This document shows positions 15,592 through 22,958 of a stretch of 48,910 bases of DNA, in pieces. Within the stretch, counting starts at the first letter, position 1, and every line of letters starts with the position of its first letter. A program made the position numbers and the translations under genes. The DNA is taken from the NCBI GenBank assembly GCA_947176755.1, contig CAMWRW010000008.1:1-48910 (forward strand), written 5' to 3'. Below the pieces are notes generated by a model that was not told the origin of the DNA, did not search any database, and was given only the letters and a program-made list of their open reading frames with translations. This DNA is from an uncultured Porphyromonadaceae bacterium (GTDB taxonomy: Bacteria; Bacteroidota; Bacteroidia; Bacteroidales; Muribaculaceae).

Positions 15592-17292
15592 ATGAAACAG
15601 CTAATAGAATGCGTGCCTAATTTTTCTGAAGGACGCGATCGTGCGGTGATCGATGCGATCACTGCTGAAATTGAAAAGGGTGGGGAAGTTCGGCTTCTGG
15701 ATGTTGATCCGGGCGAAGCCACCAATCGCACGGTTGTGACATTTGTCGGCGAACCTCAGGCCGTGATGGACGCTGCCGTGAGGGGCGTTAAGAAGGCGGC
15801 CGAACTTATTGATATGCGGAACCATCACGGTGCCCATCCCCGAATGGGAGCAACTGATGTGCTTCCTCTCATTCCGGTCAGCGGAATAACTCTCGAGGAA
15901 TGTGCGGCTCTTGCTCGCCAGCTCGCAGAAAGAATCAGCAATGAATTGAACATTCCAACTTATTGCTATGAGGCTGCCGCATTCACTCCCGAACGTAAGA
16001 ACCTTGCGGTTTGTCGCGCCGGTGAATATGAAGCATTGCCCGAAAAAATGGGTGTGGAGGGTAAAGCGCCCGATTTCGGTGACAGACCCTTTGATGAAGG
16101 CGTTGCCCGCACGGGAGCAACCGCAGTCGGAGCACGCGATTTCCTAATCGCTGTTAATTTCAATCTCAACACGACTTCTACGCGTCGCGCGAATGCCATC
16201 GCATTCGATGTGCGCGAAAAGGGCCGTCCGATGCGCGAAGGTGGTAAAGTCACAGGCAAGCCGATGAAAGATGAGGCCGGAAACACTATAATGATTCCCG
16301 GCACGCTAAAAGGCACCAAGGCCATCGGTTGGTTTATTGATGAGTATGGAGTTGCTCAGGTTTCGATGAATATCACCGATATGGGAGTCACTCCGCTCCA
16401 CAAGGCCTTTGACGAGGTAAGTCGCGCGGCTGCCGCTCGCGGAATCCGTGTGACCGGTACGGAAATTGTCGGTCTTGTGCCGAAAAGGGCAATCCTTGAT
16501 GCGGGCCGTCATTATCTTGAGATGCAACAGCGTTCGGCGGGTATCCCTGATGAGGAAATCATTAAGATAGCTGTAAAATCCATGGGGCTTGATGAACTTA
16601 AGAAGTTTAACCCGGAAGAGAAGATTATCGAATATATGATTGATTCCGCATCTTCCGGCAAGCGCCTCGTAGACATGACAGTGGAAGGCTTCGCGAATGA
16701 AACTTCTTCGGAGTCTCCAGCCCCCGGTGGCGGTTCGATTTCCGCTTATATGGGGGCTCTGGCTGCCGCACTTGGTACGATGGTTGCCAATTTGTCCGCT
16801 CATAAAGCCGGCTGGGACGACCGTTGGAAAGAATTTTCTGATCAAGCTGTTAAGGGTCGCGAGTTGCAAACCCGACTTATTGCTCTTGTCGATGAGGACA
16901 CGGAGGCTTTCAATCGTATAATGGCCGTTTTCGCAATGCCCAAGTCAACTCCTGAGGAAAAGGCAGCGAGAGCGGAGGCTTTGGAGGAAGCAACCCTCTA
17001 TGCCACTCGCGTGCCGTTGCGTACGATGAAAACGGCGCTTGATGTCTTCCCCCTGCTTGAGTCAATGGCCTCTACCGGCAACCCAGCCTCTGTGAGTGAT
17101 GCAGGTGTCGGTGCGTTGGCCGCGCGTTCAGCAGTGCTTGGTGCATATCTGAATGTCAAGATTAATGCAGCAGGCCTTAAGAATAGGGAAGAGGCCGACA
17201 GTATCCTTGCCGAGGCTGCAAGTATGGCTGCTGATGCAGAAGAAGCTGAACGTAGGGTTCTCGCTATTGTGAACAATATCATTGATAAATGA
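15592..17292 (+). CDS. ftcD: Glutamate formimidoyltransferase / formimidoyl-THF cyclodeaminase fusion
   Basis: The 566-aa two-enzyme fusion has a formiminotransferase part at residues about 1-330, starting LIECVPNFSEGRD, with the active-site RNHHGAHPRMGATDVLPL near residue 78. The cyclodeaminase part (about 360-566) begins VEGFANETSSESPAPGGGS and has the helical SVSDAGVGALAARSA segment. The first part moves the formimino group from formiminoglutamate to tetrahydrofolate, giving glutamate. The second releases ammonia to make 5,10-methenyl-THF. So the histidine carbon enters the folate pool. It is positioned 30 nt after hutU and 7 nt before the hutI start. Confidence 0.93.
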   Translation: MKQLIECVPNFSEGRDRAVIDAITAEIEKGGEVRLLDVDPGEATNRTVVTFVGEPQAVMDAAVRGVKKAAELIDMRNHHGAHPRMGATDVLPLIPVSGITLEECAALARQLAERISNELNIPTYCYEAAAFTPERKNLAVCRAGEYEALPEKMGVEGKAPDFGDRPFDEGVARTGATAVGARDFLIAVNFNLNTTSTRRANAIAFDVREKGRPMREGGKVTGKPMKDEAGNTIMIPGTLKGTKAIGWFIDEYGVAQVSMNITDMGVTPLHKAFDEVSRAAAARGIRVTGTEIVGLVPKRAILDAGRHYLEMQQRSAGIPDEEIIKIAVKSMGLDELKKFNPEEKIIEYMIDSASSGKRLVDMTVEGFANETSSESPAPGGGSISAYMGALAAALGTMVANLSAHKAGWDDRWKEFSDQAVKGRELQTRLIALVDEDTEAFNRIMAVFAMPKSTPEEKAARAEALEEATLYATRVPLRTMKTALDVFPLLESMASTGNPASVSDAGVGALAARSAVLGAYLNVKINAAGLKNREEADSILAEAASMAADAEEAERRVLAIVNNIIDK

Positions 17293-17299
17293 TTCTGCC

Positions 17300-18553
17300 A
17301 TGGGCAATATCATTATTCGTAATGCCACTGTCTTCACCCCGCGCGGCAAATCAGCTCGCCGCGGGGCGGAGATGGCGGAAATTATTAGAATCCCCAAGGC
17401 TTCAGTAATAATTGAGGGTGGCGTCATCACGTATGTTGGTCCGTCGGATGCCGAACCTACACTTGATCCTTCCATAAAATTTCAGGAGCTCGATGCCGTA
17501 CATAAAGCCGTGATTCCGGGTTTTGTCGACTCTCATACTCACCTTATTTTTGGCGGATTCCGTCATGAGGAATTTGGTTGGCGTTTGAAAGGCGATTCCT
17601 ACATGAGCATCATGGAAAGAGGTGGCGGCATTCAGAGCACTGTAAACGCTACGAGACAAGCCTCTCTCGGAGAACTTGTCAGAAAAGCCAGATGGTTTGT
17701 CGATGTGATGTCGCGTATGGGAGTGACCACAGTCGAAGCCAAGAGTGGATATGGACTCGATCTTGAGACGGAGTTAAGAATGCTCGAAGCGATCGATTTG
17801 CTTGATCGTGATCCCGGCACGCCCCTTAGGGTAGTCTCGACATTTCTGGGTGCCCATGCCGTCCCCTCGGAATATAAAGGAAACACTAAGGGATATGTTG
17901 ATCTGCTGATTGAAAAGATTCTCCCCCAAGTTAAGGGGAAAGCCCGGTTCTTTGATATCTTCACGGAAAAGAATGTCTTTGAGATTGATGATTCCCGTCG
18001 ATTATTGAATGCTGCGAAGACAGCCGGATTTGACCTCAAACTCCATGCAGATGAAATTGTAACACTTGGCGGTGCGGAACTTGCTGCTGAGGTTGGTGCG
18101 GTGTCGGCGGATCATCTTCTTCACGTCAGCGATGAGGGAATCCGAAGAATGGCGGAAAAAAATGTGGTTGCCACTCTTCTTCCGCTAACTGCGTTCGCAC
18201 TCCGTGAACCCTATGCACCTGCTCGTAAATTTATTGAAGCCGGTGCCGCGGTGGCCCTCGCGACCGATCTGAATCCCGGCTCTTGCTTCTCCGGTTCGAT
18301 TCCTCTCACGATTGCACTCGCTTGCATATATATGGGCATGTCGGTAGAGGAAACTTTGACTGCGTTGACACTTAATGGTGCCGCGGCTGTCGGAATGTCC
18401 GATACGATAGGTTCCCTTGAAGTCGGTAAATCCGGAGATGTTGTTATTCTTAATTTTGATTCCATAGCTGCACTCCCTTATTATGTCGGGATGAACACGG
18501 TCCGCACGGTGGTGGCGTCCGGAAGGGTAGTGGCTGATAATTCTCATCTTTAA
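17300..18553 (+). CDS. hutI: Imidazolonepropionase
   Basis: The 417-aa amidohydrolase-superfamily enzyme hydrolyses 4-imidazolone-5-propionate to formiminoglutamate. The metal-binding GFVDSHTHLIFGG sits near residue 80, VEAKSGYGLD lies mid-way, LHADEI has the third His, and ALATDLNPGSC near residue 325 provides the metal Asp. The reading frame is open from a TTG at 17282 that overlaps ftcD, but the ATG at 17300, 7 nt after the ftcD stop, is the natural start. It is the third gene of the hut operon. Confidence 0.93.
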   Translation: MGNIIIRNATVFTPRGKSARRGAEMAEIIRIPKASVIIEGGVITYVGPSDAEPTLDPSIKFQELDAVHKAVIPGFVDSHTHLIFGGFRHEEFGWRLKGDSYMSIMERGGGIQSTVNATRQASLGELVRKARWFVDVMSRMGVTTVEAKSGYGLDLETELRMLEAIDLLDRDPGTPLRVVSTFLGAHAVPSEYKGNTKGYVDLLIEKILPQVKGKARFFDIFTEKNVFEIDDSRRLLNAAKTAGFDLKLHADEIVTLGGAELAAEVGAVSADHLLHVSDEGIRRMAEKNVVATLLPLTAFALREPYAPARKFIEAGAAVALATDLNPGSCFSGSIPLTIALACIYMGMSVEETLTALTLNGAAAVGMSDTIGSLEVGKSGDVVILNFDSIAALPYYVGMNTVRTVVASGRVVADNSHL

Positions 18554-18563
18554 TTCTACAATT

Positions 18564-20081
18564 ATGTCAAAACTTGAAATATACGAGATCGGATCGTCGG
18601 ATTTGACTTATGATCTGATTGAAAAAATATTGCGCGATAACACTCGGCTTGTGCTTTCTGAAGAAGCTCAACAAAAAATCCAGCATTGTCGCGATTATCT
18701 TGACGCTAAGACTGATAATGACACGGTGCCCATTTACGGAGTCACTACCGGCTTCGGATCTTTGTGCAAATGTCATATATCCCACAATGAATTAACAACG
18801 CTCCAGGAGAACCTCGTAAAGAGTCATTCCTGTTCGGTCGGTACGCCGGTGGATCCCGTGGTTGTCAAACTGATGCTTCTTCTTAAAGCCCACGCTCTTT
18901 CAATGGGTTTCTCGGGTGTTCAGGTACAGACTGTTCAGAGAATTCTTGATTTTTATAATAACGATGTGCTCCCCGTGGTCTATGATCGCGGCTCGCTCGG
19001 TGCCTCCGGAGACCTTGCCCCTCTTGCAAATCTTTTCCTTCCCCTGATTGGTGAAGGCGAGGTGATGTTCCAGGGTAAGAAAATCAAGGGTATTGAAGCC
19101 CTGAATATTTTCGGATGGAATCCAATAAGATTGAAATCAAAAGAGGGTCTCGCATTGCTCAACGGCACTCAATTCATGAGTGCCAACGGAATCAAGGCTC
19201 TTATTGACGGTTGGCACATGGTCAACTGCTTCGACCTTTTCGGAGCCATGTCGCTTGAAGGATTTGATGGAAGAATCGAGCCGTTCTGGGATTGCATCCA
19301 GCAGGTCCGCCCTCATCCCGGCCAGATCGAAACCGGAAAGGTCTTCCGCTCTTTGTTGAAAGGAAGCGAGATTATCCGCCGTGAAAAACCGCATGTGCAG
19401 GATCCATATTCATTCAGATGTATTCCTCAGGTCCACGGAGCCGTTAAGGATGCGATGATTCATGTCACAAATGTCTTGCACATTGAAATTAATTCCGTTA
19501 CGGATAATCCGACTGTGTTCCCCGACTTGGATCTGGTAGTCTCCGGCGGAAACTTCCATGGTGAGCCTTTGGCCCTCGCATTTGATTATATGGGAGTCGC
19601 TCTTCATGAACTTGGAAATATCTCTGAGAGAAGGGTCGCTCAGCTGATTCTTGGTTTGCGCGGCCTGCCTGAATTCCTGGTTGCGCATCCCGGACTTAAC
19701 TCCGGCTTCATGATTCCGCAGTACTCTGCCGCTTCGATGGTGAGCCAGAATAAAATGTACGCATGGCCCGCTTCCTGCGATTCCATAGTTAGCTCCAATG
19801 GCCAGGAGGACCTCGTGTCGATGGGGGCAAACTCTGCGACAAAACTTCATAAGATTATATCTAACCTTAAATATATCGCGGCAATCGAGCTTATGAATGC
19901 CGCTCAGGCTATTGATTTCCGCCGCCCGCTCAAATCTTCTCCCTATATTGAGAAGGTAATGACAGAGTTCCGGAAATCTGTGCCGTTCGTTGAGGAAGAT
20001 GTCGTTATGGAGGATTATATCCAGGCAACGATGAACTTCCTCGAGAGTTTTGACGTTGTGATAGAAAAATTAGAAGATTGA
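18564..20081 (+). CDS. hutH: Histidine ammonia-lyase
   Basis: The 505-aa product deaminates L-histidine to urocanate and ammonia, the committed step of the pathway. The electrophilic MIO cofactor forms from Ala147-Ser148-Gly149 in the motif GSLGASGDLAPLANL. VTTGFG near residue 60 and VTDNPTVF near residue 313 are further family signatures. The gene lies 10 nt after hutI. Its TGA overlaps the ATG of the next gene by one base, so the nitroreductase-like gene is coupled to it. The operon order is U-ftcD-I-H, with the first pathway enzyme last. Confidence 0.96.
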   Translation: MSKLEIYEIGSSDLTYDLIEKILRDNTRLVLSEEAQQKIQHCRDYLDAKTDNDTVPIYGVTTGFGSLCKCHISHNELTTLQENLVKSHSCSVGTPVDPVVVKLMLLLKAHALSMGFSGVQVQTVQRILDFYNNDVLPVVYDRGSLGASGDLAPLANLFLPLIGEGEVMFQGKKIKGIEALNIFGWNPIRLKSKEGLALLNGTQFMSANGIKALIDGWHMVNCFDLFGAMSLEGFDGRIEPFWDCIQQVRPHPGQIETGKVFRSLLKGSEIIRREKPHVQDPYSFRCIPQVHGAVKDAMIHVTNVLHIEINSVTDNPTVFPDLDLVVSGGNFHGEPLALAFDYMGVALHELGNISERRVAQLILGLRGLPEFLVAHPGLNSGFMIPQYSAASMVSQNKMYAWPASCDSIVSSNGQEDLVSMGANSATKLHKIISNLKYIAAIELMNAAQAIDFRRPLKSSPYIEKVMTEFRKSVPFVEEDVVMEDYIQATMNFLESFDVVIEKLED

Positions 20082-20833
20082 TGTATACTCTTGACGAATT
20101 GCAATCACGCCATTCCGTTCGTGCTTACTCTCCGAATGCAATTCCGGAGGATATCAGGAATAAGCTCCGGGCTGAAGCAACTTTGATAAATTCGCGTGAA
20201 GCCGGATTAAACTTCCGTATAGTTTTCGACAACGGAGAACCCTTCAACGGATTCACTCGCAGTTATGGTTTCTTCAAAGGAGTGAGCAATTATCTCGTGC
20301 CGATAATCGATCCTTCATTTTCAAATGCTGAGGAACGGGCGGGATATTTTGGAGAACAGTTTGTCATGGCTGCCCTTCGTTTAGGTCTGGGCAGTTGTAT
20401 AGTTGGAGGTACTTTCTCATCTTCTCATGTCGCTGAACGTCTGGAAGTCTACGAAAAGATCCCTTTTCTGATTCCTTTCGGGTATCCGGCCTCTAAACTT
20501 CCCTGGACCCAAAAAATGTTTGGGCACAAGAAGAACAGGCCCTCCGGCAGATCTTTCTTCATAGGGACGGAGGATGAATATTTAGAAGCGTGCCGACTGC
20601 TTCCCTCGCTCCCGGAGGCTCTTGAAGCAGTTGCATGCGCTCCATCCGCTCTAAATAAAAGACCTGTGAGGATCGCTCTTCAGAAAAATGAAAATGGCAA
20701 TAATCTTATTGCCTATACTGACTCTGATGGAAAATTTTCAGCTGTTGATCTCGGAGTCGCAAAATTCAATTTCGCTTCTGTAGCGGGGGGTGAATGGGAA
20801 TGGGGACAAAAGGCTCCATTCTTGCCCGAATAA
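20081..20833 (+). CDS. Nitroreductase-family flavoprotein (TM1586-like), last gene of the hut operon
   Basis: The product is 250 aa from the ATG at 20081, which shares one base with the hutH stop. The N-terminal RHSVRAYSPNAIPED is the flavin-phosphate-binding start of the nitroreductase fold. GEQFVMAALRLGLGSCIVGGTF is the central helix-strand, and IPFGYPA follows. The second half (ALEAVACAPSALNKRPVRI, VDLGVAKFNFA) repeats the fold in a degenerate way, as in the TM1586-type two-domain members. It is probably an FMN-dependent NAD(P)H oxidoreductase. Its substrate is unknown and no step of the standard Hut pathway needs one. Confidence 0.8.
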   Translation: MYTLDELQSRHSVRAYSPNAIPEDIRNKLRAEATLINSREAGLNFRIVFDNGEPFNGFTRSYGFFKGVSNYLVPIIDPSFSNAEERAGYFGEQFVMAALRLGLGSCIVGGTFSSSHVAERLEVYEKIPFLIPFGYPASKLPWTQKMFGHKKNRPSGRSFFIGTEDEYLEACRLLPSLPEALEAVACAPSALNKRPVRIALQKNENGNNLIAYTDSDGKFSAVDLGVAKFNFASVAGGEWEWGQKAPFLPE

Positions 20834-20843
20834 TCAAGGACTT

Positions 20844-20903
20844 ACAGAATAAATAAGATGCAGTCAATGGTAAGAAACATTGATTGCATCTTATTTATTC
20901 TGT
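20844..20903 (+). terminator. Very long hairpin after the hut operon, probable terminator
   Basis: Arms 20844-20869 and 20878-20903 form a 26-bp stem (25 Watson-Crick pairs and one G-U) around an 8-nt loop, starting 10 nt after the nitroreductase stop. No T run follows. It would block 3' exonucleases and probably ends the hut transcript. Confidence 0.75.
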
Positions 20904-20982
20904 ATGGTCGGCCGTTAATTACCTTCGCACAAGCAGACAGGAAACCATCAATGCCGGTGTCAAGATTATATATGGTTGTATA

Positions 20983-21024
20983 GACCCCGTTTCCCAACGG
21001 TAATAATTATTGGGGAACAGGGTC
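20983..21024 (-). terminator. Hairpin directly after the DAHP synthase gene, probable terminator
   Basis: Arms 20983-20997 and 21010-21024 form a 15-bp, GC-rich stem with two imperfect pairs and a 12-nt loop. It begins 1 nt after the stop codon of the leftward gene at 21026. A T run is lacking. Between it and the other hairpin (20904-20982) I see nothing coding. Confidence 0.6.
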
Positions 21025-21025
21025 C

Positions 21026-22066
21026 TTATATTTCCAGTTGTTGTCTGACGGATTCCTCGTGAATGAGGGAATAGAGCTTCTTGACAAAATCAGCAGACAT
21101 TCCCATTTCGTGTCCCGTCTTGACCCTTGAATCCATTAGTTGCTTATAGCGATCGTTTTGGAAAACCGTGATGTTATGGCTTTTTTTGTATTCTCCGATT
21201 TGCCTGCTGATTGCCATCCTTTGTGACAATATGTCGATTAGTTCAGCATCCTTCATATCCATCTCATTTCGCAACATTCCGATTTCGTCTCCTGCATCTT
21301 CGGAAGATCTCTGTTTGAGATTCTGAATGAGTCTACCCAGCTCTTCTGGTGTGATTTGTTGACGGCTGTCGCTCAATGCATCCTCCGGATGACAATGACA
21401 TTCGATGATGAGCTTATTGAATCCGAGATTGTATGCTTGTTGGGATAGGGGAGCAATGAGGTCGCGTGAGCCTCCAATATGGCTGGGATCGCATATTATA
21501 GGAAGTCCGGGAAGTCGCTGCCTTAATTCGGTCGGAATGCTCCACTGTGGAGGATTCCGATATATTTTTTCTCCGTATGAGCTGAAGCCTCTGTGAATGG
21601 CGGCAAGTTTATGGATTCCTGCGTTATACAGTCGTTCGATGCCTCCAATCCATAAATCAATATCCGGATTCACCGGATTCTTGACCATTACTGTCACATC
21701 TTTTCCCGTCTCGGCGATGGTATCTGCGATTTCTTGGACGGCAAATGGATTTGCGGTGGTCCGGGCGCCTATCCAGAATATGTCTATTCCGGCAACTATA
21801 CATTCCAACACATGAGCGCGTGTCGCCACCTCCGTAGCGACACGCATCCCTGTCAATTTCTTTGCTTCAAGAAGCCATGGGATTCCGATGCTGCCAACCC
21901 CCTCGAAGCCTCCTGGCTTCGTGCGTGGTTTCCACAAACCGGCTCTATATGTTTTTATGCCCTGTCGGCTTAACGCGAGAGCGGTGTTGACGACCTGCTC
22001 CCGACTTTCTGCACTGCAGGGACCTGCAATTATATCGCCTTCGATTTCTATTGGTTCAAATTCCAT
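21026..22066 (-). CDS. Bifunctional DAHP synthase / chorismate mutase
   Basis: The 346-aa product has an N-terminal type I-beta DAHP synthase barrel (residues 1-255). Visible motifs are IAGPCSAESREQ, YRAGLWKPRTKPGGFEG, WIGARTTANPF, VMVKNPVNPD, AIHRGFSSYG and ICDPSHIGGSRDL. A C-terminal AroQ-type chorismate mutase domain follows (about 262-346: LRNEMDMKDAELIDILSQRM). It condenses PEP and erythrose 4-phosphate at the entry of the shikimate pathway and also isomerises chorismate to prephenate. The mutase domain probably provides feedback by prephenate or chorismate. The upstream gene (small helical protein) ends 47 nt before it. Confidence 0.93.
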   Translation of the reverse strand: MEFEPIEIEGDIIAGPCSAESREQVVNTALALSRQGIKTYRAGLWKPRTKPGGFEGVGSIGIPWLLEAKKLTGMRVATEVATRAHVLECIVAGIDIFWIGARTTANPFAVQEIADTIAETGKDVTVMVKNPVNPDIDLWIGGIERLYNAGIHKLAAIHRGFSSYGEKIYRNPPQWSIPTELRQRLPGLPIICDPSHIGGSRDLIAPLSQQAYNLGFNKLIIECHCHPEDALSDSRQQITPEELGRLIQNLKQRSSEDAGDEIGMLRNEMDMKDAELIDILSQRMAISRQIGEYKKSHNITVFQNDRYKQLMDSRVKTGHEMGMSADFVKKLYSLIHEESVRQQLEI

Positions 22067-22113
22067 TCTAAATCTCAGAATCTTTTTGGCCCTGGACTTT
22101 ATGACACAATCAT

Positions 22114-22386
22114 TTATTTTGCGCCGAACCCGAAAATCCCTTTGCCTCCGGTCTTTTCAGATACAAAGTCCTCCAGTTTGTCTTTCGCATCCGAAAGAGC
22201 TTCTTTCCCTTTTTCTACATAGTCTTGAACATTGCCATCCTTCACGCCATCTTTTACTGACTCTGTGGCTTTGTCCAGATATTCTTTACCTTTATTAATG
22301 GCTTCCTGAATTTCAGGTTTATTGATAAATTCCTGTGCTTTCTCTCCTAATTCGGCCGCTTTTGCCTTAAGATCATCCGTATTCAT
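22114..22386 (-). CDS. Small hydrophilic helical protein of unknown function
   Basis: The 90-aa product is rich in Lys, Glu, Ala and Asp, with almost no Cys or aromatic residues. Short near-repeats such as KAAELGEKAQEFI, KGKEYLDKATESV and KGKEALSDAKDKL give amphipathic helices with roughly 11-residue spacing. The tail is glycine-rich (TGGKGIFGFG). It has no signal peptide or membrane segment. The composition resembles LEA-like, YtxH/CsbD-like or Rv0909-type small stress proteins, but I cannot name a family. The upstream DNA (22387-22469) is AT-rich without a clear -7 box. Confidence 0.7.
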   Translation of the reverse strand: MNTDDLKAKAAELGEKAQEFINKPEIQEAINKGKEYLDKATESVKDGVKDGNVQDYVEKGKEALSDAKDKLEDFVSEKTGGKGIFGFGAK

Positions 22387-22469
22387 AATCGTGTGTTTTT
22401 ATAGTTTGTCAATATTTTTAGTTATTATTATAACGCACGATGTTAATGGAGGTTCATATCCTGCCCTAA

Positions 22470-22958
22470 TTAAATACGCATGATCTCAACCGGAGTTGCC
22501 GTTTCAAGACTTTTTTTTACATCTATAATGCGCTGATTTGATGACCCTCTGAATGCAAGGTCCGGATTTTTAAGAGTCTCTAAGAAACGACCTTCCACTA
22601 CAGCTTCCGCTTGACTCACTGCGTCCCTCAAGAGAGGATTTTCAATGATCTCCTCCCAGAGAAAGCCTGTATATACCCATGTCCTTTTCCCAAGCTCATG
22701 AATCCGTTCAATAAGTGCAGAGGCAAACATGGGTTGGTAGAGAGGGTCTCCACCTGACAAGGTGACATCGAAATCCTCCTCATATATGATATCAACAATA
22801 TCTTGGAGTTCCATTTCTTCCCCTCCTGAGAAATCCCAACTTTGCGGATTGTGACATCCCGGACAATTGTGGGCGCACCCTGCAAAGTAAATTGCAGTCC
22901 GAAATCCCGGGCCATCCACAGTCGTGCCTCTGACGATATCCAGAATTCTCGCTTTCAT
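22470..22958 (-). CDS. nrdG: Anaerobic ribonucleoside-triphosphate reductase activating protein
   Basis: The 162-aa radical-SAM activase uses S-adenosylmethionine and a [4Fe-4S] cluster to create the glycyl radical on NrdD. The cluster motif CAHNCPGC supplies Cys28, Cys32 and Cys35 (CxxxCxxC). VTLSGGDPLYQ is the SAM-contacting GGE-like motif. TVDGPGFRTAIY is typical of the N-terminus. The ATG at 22958 overlaps the nrdD stop by 4 nt, which fixes the start. An in-frame extension up to 23084 lies wholly inside nrdD and is rejected. Confidence 0.95.
   Translation of the reverse strand: MKARILDIVRGTTVDGPGFRTAIYFAGCAHNCPGCHNPQSWDFSGGEEMELQDIVDIIYEEDFDVTLSGGDPLYQPMFASALIERIHELGKRTWVYTGFLWEEIIENPLLRDAVSQAEAVVEGRFLETLKNPDLAFRGSSNQRIIDVKKSLETATPVEIMRI

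Noticed and set aside
20904-20982. Small RNA or small gene between the two hairpins
   Set aside because: No promoter box, no frame of useful length with a start, and no conserved pattern is visible.
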